This document shows positions 45,697 to 49,503 of a stretch of DNA of 49,503 nucleotides, piece after piece. The translations under genes and the position numbers were made by a program. How positions within the stretch are numbered: the first letter of the stretch is position 1; the number at the start of each line of letters is the position of its first letter. The notes beneath the pieces are model-generated. The model did no database searches and was not told where the DNA came from. It worked only from the letters and a program-made list of their open reading frames with translations. The DNA is from a virus: positions 1-49,503 of IMG/VR virus record IMGVR_UViG_3300027968_000004; one strand, given 5' to 3'.

Positions 45697-47681
45697 TGGA
45701 AGGAATGCTGTTTTCAAAAGAAGAAATGTCCGCGCTTCTTCGGCAACTCCCGCAGCCTGAGCCACCGCAGGATTATGCAACACCAGTTCATTTTCCGGAC
45801 ATTCATAGAGCAAAGCGCATAACCCTTGACATCGAAACACACGACCCGGACCTACTTACGAAAGGGCCAGGTCCCCGTCGAGACGGTTACATCGTGGGCT
45901 TCGCCATCAATGTTAACGACGGAGAATTTGTCGAATACTTCCCCGTCAAACATCGAGACGGTCCCAACTGTCCGCAAGCGCTGCAGTGGCTCGTAGATAA
46001 TCTTTGCCGATTTCGTGGGGAGCTCGTCGGAGCGAATCTATTATACGACTTAGACTATCTCCAGTACGAAGGTGTTGATGCCAACTTATTTGCTGTCCAC
46101 GACATACAATTTGCTGAGCCGCTAATCGACGAACACGCGCCCTCATATTCTCTCGAAACGCTGGCACAGAAATATCTTGGTATGGGAAAAGCCACCTTAA
46201 GCCTTGAAGCTCTTTATGGGCCTCGAGTAAAACAAGCGATGGCGGAGGTCCACCCCGGGCACATGCGGACCTATGCTTTACAAGACGTTATTTTGCCGAG
46301 CCTTATTCTCGACAAGCAACGGCTCGTCCTGGCAAAAGAACGTCTCCTGTCTTTATTTGAATTAGAGAGCCAACTTATTCCTCTTTTACTGTACATGAGG
46401 AAAACAGGAGTTCGCGTGGACTTGGAACGGGCCGCCGAGGCAGAGCGCATTCTGGCCGCACGCCGCGATGCCGCGCTCTTAGGTATGAAACGAATTGTAG
46501 GCTTCGATGTCGATCCAGATTCCGGAGAGTCTATCTCTCGGGCATGCCAAGTATTAGGAATAGACCATCCTTATACTGACAAAGGCAATCCTAGTTTTGT
46601 AGGGGATTGGCTAAGAAGTCAAGCGGCAAAAGACTGGATCGATGAAATGGACGAGGGCAAACTATTTTTCCGCTATTTGCTTGACGCCAGAAAATATGAA
46701 AAAGCCCGTAATCCATTTCTGACCAACTACATCCTGGGTAGCCACATCAACGGAAGAATTCACGCGCTCTTTCATCCCTTACGACGAGTGGCAGAAGACG
46801 GCAGCCAGCAAGGAACGGTCTCCGGTCGCTTCTCTTCCACACATCCCAATCTGCAAAACATCCCCGCCCGCGACCCCGAACTTGGGCCGCTGCTTCGTTC
46901 TTTCTTCCTGCCCGAACCAGGCTTCAAGTGGCTCTCTTATGACTACAGTCAAATCGAATACCGTATGTTCTCTCACTTCGCAGTAGCTGCCGGTTGCGAA
47001 GGAGCGGAGTCCATTCAAAAGAAATACATTGCAGACCCCAACACGGACTTCCACGCGGCGGTTGCCGAGCTGACCGGCGTCTCACGCAAAGAAGCCAAGA
47101 ACGTAAATTTTGCCTTGCTGTACGGCGCCGGTCCTCGAAAGCTGGCGTCCATGTTAGGGCTCCTGGGCCCCGACGGCAATCCTACGCAAAGAGCCTTGGA
47201 TATCATGGAGCAATATCACGAACGCGCGCCATTCGCTAAGGAGCTCCTAAAAAAGATTAGCCACAAGGCGGCACATCGAGGATATGTAACCACTATTCTC
47301 AAACGTAGGGCACGTTTTAATCTTTGGGAACCATCCGGGCAAAACGCCAAACGAGGAGTTGCTTTACCCAAAGAAGAGGCTACGCGATTATACGGGGATA
47401 AAATTCAACGAGCGCAAACCTATAAAGCCCTCAACTCCGTATTGCAAGGAAGCGCTGCCGACCTAGCCAAGAAAGCTCTGGTCGATATTTGGAAAGCCAG
47501 GATCATTGACGAATCTTTAGCCTTGCACCTACTGGTACATGACGAGTTTGATTTCTCCATCGAGGACCCGAACGACAAACGCATTAGCCAAATCAAAGAA
47601 CTAATGGAGAATGCCGTTCCTCTCAAGGTGCCGGTTAAGACAGAGGCGGGGTTAGGAGATAATTGGAGTGAAGCCCACTAG
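45696..47681 (+). CDS. polA: Family A DNA polymerase with 3'-5' exonuclease
   Basis: 661 residues. The exonuclease domain has LDIETHD (Asp45, Glu47), GANLLYDLDYL and YALQDV. The polymerase domain has GRFSSTHPNLQNIPAR, motif A SYDYSQIEYR with Asp416, motif B RKEAKNVNFALLYG (~462-475) and motif C HDEF with Asp616. It has no 5'-3' exonuclease domain, as in T7 and other phage enzymes. The position equivalent to E. coli residue 762 is Phe. It replicates the phage genome. No helicase or primase gene is recognisable in the window, so host proteins or unidentified small genes must supply those functions. Confidence 0.92.
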   Translation: MEGMLFSKEEMSALLRQLPQPEPPQDYATPVHFPDIHRAKRITLDIETHDPDLLTKGPGPRRDGYIVGFAINVNDGEFVEYFPVKHRDGPNCPQALQWLVDNLCRFRGELVGANLLYDLDYLQYEGVDANLFAVHDIQFAEPLIDEHAPSYSLETLAQKYLGMGKATLSLEALYGPRVKQAMAEVHPGHMRTYALQDVILPSLILDKQRLVLAKERLLSLFELESQLIPLLLYMRKTGVRVDLERAAEAERILAARRDAALLGMKRIVGFDVDPDSGESISRACQVLGIDHPYTDKGNPSFVGDWLRSQAAKDWIDEMDEGKLFFRYLLDARKYEKARNPFLTNYILGSHINGRIHALFHPLRRVAEDGSQQGTVSGRFSSTHPNLQNIPARDPELGPLLRSFFLPEPGFKWLSYDYSQIEYRMFSHFAVAAGCEGAESIQKKYIADPNTDFHAAVAELTGVSRKEAKNVNFALLYGAGPRKLASMLGLLGPDGNPTQRALDIMEQYHERAPFAKELLKKISHKAAHRGYVTTILKRRARFNLWEPSGQNAKRGVALPKEEATRLYGDKIQRAQTYKALNSVLQGSAADLAKKALVDIWKARIIDESLALHLLVHDEFDFSIEDPNDKRISQIKELMENAVPLKVPVKTEAGLGDNWSEAH

Positions 47682-47692
47682 AGAGGACAAAA

Positions 47693-48010
47693 ATGACGCC
47701 CGAAGAATATTGCAAACTGGTAAATCCCGCTCCCGAAAATGAAGAATACAAAATCAAGGAATTTGCCAAAAAGCAGCCAACCCCTGCCGCCCGGCTGGCT
47801 ATATGGCACAACCGTGAGCTGCATCCGCCTCGGCGGATCGACTGGCAAACAATATTTACGTTGGATTATGCTTACAGGATAAAAGATTTTACAATCTTGC
47901 AGCAGTACGCCGGCGGCCGCCACGCACTTGCAATCCTGATCGCTCGAACCATGCTCGACGATCTTAAGAAACAAGAGGAAGAAAACTATCTGCATCCGTG
48001 GTGGGCATAA
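47693..48010 (+). CDS. Last early gene, unknown
   Basis: 105 residues, helical with a Pro-rich middle (QPTPAARLAIWHNRELHPPRRIDWQ) and an acidic end with two terminal Trp (EEENYLHPWWA). GAGG 7 bp before ATG. It converges with the glycosyltransferase gene, only 17 bp apart. No family recognised. Confidence 0.65.
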   Translation: MTPEEYCKLVNPAPENEEYKIKEFAKKQPTPAARLAIWHNRELHPPRRIDWQTIFTLDYAYRIKDFTILQQYAGGRHALAILIARTMLDDLKKQEEENYLHPWWA

Positions 48011-48027
48011 AATCTAATTAGCGTGTA

Positions 48028-48888
48028 TTATACTCTAATAAATTGCTTGCGCCAACAAACGACTTCGGGATGAGACGATAAGGAAGAACCCCTTAATTCT
48101 AGAAGGTAAGATAGCGCCGCCCGATTTTCCGGTGGCGCGGATTCGTTTCTAATAATTGTTAACAATAGATAATCCGGCATACCAGCAAAATCCTGATCAA
48201 ACTGCTGAATCAATCCTTCCGGTACTTCGTGATATAGCCGCGAATACACTCGATAAAAATCTTGTGCTTTTCTTAGGTGGTGCGTTGTAATGATGTCATT
48301 ATCCGGCTCAGGCTGTCCGGCATCTGAACCGATCTTTACTTCACTACGATATCGTCGATCACCCGCCGGCACGATGCCTTCTTGAAAGGCAATATAACCC
48401 GCACCCACATCTTCCCACGGGTATCTGCAAAACTCTTTCATTCCCCTTTTCACCACGGCAGAAACAAACCGCCGTGACGCCCAATAACCGGCTCCGCCGT
48501 GTAAACACAAAAAAGGAGCTACCTTTTGCTCATACACCACCATATCTTGCAGCATACCCACGTGATCGTGCCGCGCAAACCCGCTCAACAGTAATCTATC
48601 TGGAGCCACAAACGTATCGTTATCAATCTTGAAAAAATAATCGTATTCAAATTCCAAAGCATACTTATACATGAGCCAGGTTTTTTGATTGTGTTCTGGC
48701 TTGCTGTCCCCCACCGGCACAAAAACTTCATCAACTTCTAATGGCTGCGATATCCCATTACCCACAAAAAACCGCACATCCACGGCCATTGCTGCAGAAG
48801 AAGGAACATGCCGAACCCAAGTATTCCGATGGACGGAGTGAATTGGCCGGTGTAAATTACAAGAAAGAACACCAATAAGTATGCGCAT
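48028..48888 (-). CDS. GT31/Fringe-like glycosyltransferase
   Basis: 286 residues. RNTWVRHVP...DVRFFVG near the N-terminus, DYFFKIDNDTFV with the DxD-type Asp89-Asn-Asp91, GGAGYWASRRFVSAVV and PWEDVGAGY are the successive motifs of GT31 (beta-1,3-galactosyltransferase / Fringe) enzymes. It would transfer a sugar from a nucleotide sugar to a glycan, using a metal ion. The last ~55 residues (LLTIIRNESAPPENRAALSYLLELRG) share a motif with the 11120 gene. It directly follows the endolysin with a 4-bp gap and no Shine-Dalgarno. Possible roles are glycosylation of virion proteins or of the host surface. Confidence 0.75.
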   Translation of the reverse strand: MRILIGVLSCNLHRPIHSVHRNTWVRHVPSSAAMAVDVRFFVGNGISQPLEVDEVFVPVGDSKPEHNQKTWLMYKYALEFEYDYFFKIDNDTFVAPDRLLLSGFARHDHVGMLQDMVVYEQKVAPFLCLHGGAGYWASRRFVSAVVKRGMKEFCRYPWEDVGAGYIAFQEGIVPAGDRRYRSEVKIGSDAGQPEPDNDIITTHHLRKAQDFYRVYSRLYHEVPEGLIQQFDQDFAGMPDYLLLTIIRNESAPPENRAALSYLLELRGSSLSSHPEVVCWRKQFIRV

Positions 48889-48892
48889 CGTG

Positions 48893-49429
48893 CTATTGTA
48901 AAATCATATAAAAACGTTCTGCAAATCCTGCTATCGTCTGCGCATGGTCTTGATCATTAATAATTCGGCGAGCGTCAACATAATTGGCCCCAGCATCGTT
49001 GATATAATCATCTAATTTCTTGCCGGTAAACAGCCCCTCCCGCATCCCTACAGAAAGAATGCGGTAAGCGACCGATGGCTCCAATGCCAAATCAGGTTGT
49101 GCCACTAAATCATACCCTACAACTTTTGAAAAGCGCTCATAATTTGATTTCCAAGTAATCTGACAGTATCCCCGACCATAATAAACCTGTCCGGTTTCTG
49201 GATCGGGAATTCCATAAGGTCTTCCCGCTCCATTTCCATTTTCGGCTATTGGCTTATAAGTATAACGCGTCTCCCAGCGTACCGTCGCTAAAACATAGGC
49301 TACCTGCCGCTGGTCTGTGAAGGCAATATCTTCGCTAATGAAACTTAGAAGCCGCCTAAATTCTAACTCATGGCTTAGCGGCGGCCACGGATATTGGCGG
49401 ACAATTTCATCGATGGGCTTAAGCAGCAT
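48893..49429 (-). CDS. GH19-type endolysin
   Basis: 178 residues, the usual size of compact phage GH19 lysozymes or chitinase-like endolysins. The likely catalytic Glu53 lies in TVRWETRYTYKP. PYGIPDPETGQVYYGRGYCQITWKSNYERF (short motif YYGRGYCQITW, 83-93) is the family signature. It would cleave peptidoglycan glycan strands at the end of infection. No signal peptide is seen, so it needs a holin. GGAGGAG (49445-49451) lies 15 bp upstream, inside the end of the fibre frame if the genome is circular. Confidence 0.85.
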   Translation of the reverse strand: MLLKPIDEIVRQYPWPPLSHELEFRRLLSFISEDIAFTDQRQVAYVLATVRWETRYTYKPIAENGNGAGRPYGIPDPETGQVYYGRGYCQITWKSNYERFSKVVGYDLVAQPDLALEPSVAYRILSVGMREGLFTGKKLDDYINDAGANYVDARRIINDQDHAQTIAGFAERFYMILQ

Positions 49430-49503
49430 TAAATCTATTTTTTACTCCTCCAATTAAAATCAATTGAATTTTTACGTAATTTAATCGAAAAAAAAAATAT
49501 TTC

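Overview
The window is a tailed-phage genome, either nearly complete or complete and cut inside one gene. It has a textbook two-arm layout. Late genes run right to left on the minus strand from about 26.4 kb to the left edge. Early, replication and integration genes run left to right on the plus strand from about 27.8 kb to 48.0 kb. A short minus-strand block (glycosyltransferase, endolysin) closes the right end. The minus-strand fibre gene leaves the left edge without a stop. If the two ends are joined, its frame continues for 22 codons and stops just before the endolysin start, so a circular map, or a circularly permuted assembly, is likely but not proven. Portal, N4-gp56-like capsid, two T7 gp11-like adaptors and a nozzle-like protein are present, with no tape measure, sheath or tube genes. 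This suggests a short-tailed podovirus-like virion. A tyrosine recombinase suggests a temperate lifestyle. The secreted propeller-like protein and the lipoprotein look like Acidobacteriota-type exported proteins, so a soil or sediment acidobacterial host is a reasonable guess only.

Late arm, in transcription order from right to left: zinc-ribbon protein, Panacea-domain protein, several small proteins, a membrane-anchored trypsin-like protease, small basic proteins, large terminase (TerL), an exported propeller-like protein, portal, scaffold, and the major capsid gene. The capsid gene is split by an apparent group I intron that carries a LAGLIDADG homing endonuclease. After a hairpin-rich terminator region come a small acidic protein, a histidine phosphatase, a beta-rich structural protein with its own promoter, two zinc-binding proteins and an exordium-like HELAE protein. 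After a second terminator come the tail adaptors, nozzle and fibre. The tail genes lack visible Shine-Dalgarno sequences, whereas almost every early gene has AGGAGG.

The centre (26.4 to 29.0 kb) is mostly non-coding and is the most unusual part. It holds a near-perfect 25-bp dyad, two copies of a GTAAAATTTAC palindrome, a 37-bp strictly alternating purine-pyrimidine tract, a 200-bp array of 25 eight-bp repeats, and two approximately 0.5-kb segments full of long perfect helices that look like large structured RNAs. A 96-residue gene lies between the two RNA-like segments.

Early arm: more than 30 small genes follow in tight order. One is a Csx16-like protein that could be a ring-nuclease-type anti-CRISPR. 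Others include zinc-ribbon proteins, a hexapeptide beta-helix protein, a DUF6197-like protein, a lipoprotein and a duplicated 70-residue gene. Two families of intercistronic hairpins recur between them. The arm ends with the integrase, a MORC/GHKL-type ATPase, a sigma-region-4-like helix-turn-helix protein and a family A DNA polymerase. I found no helicase, primase, small terminase, repressor, holin with certainty, or tRNA.
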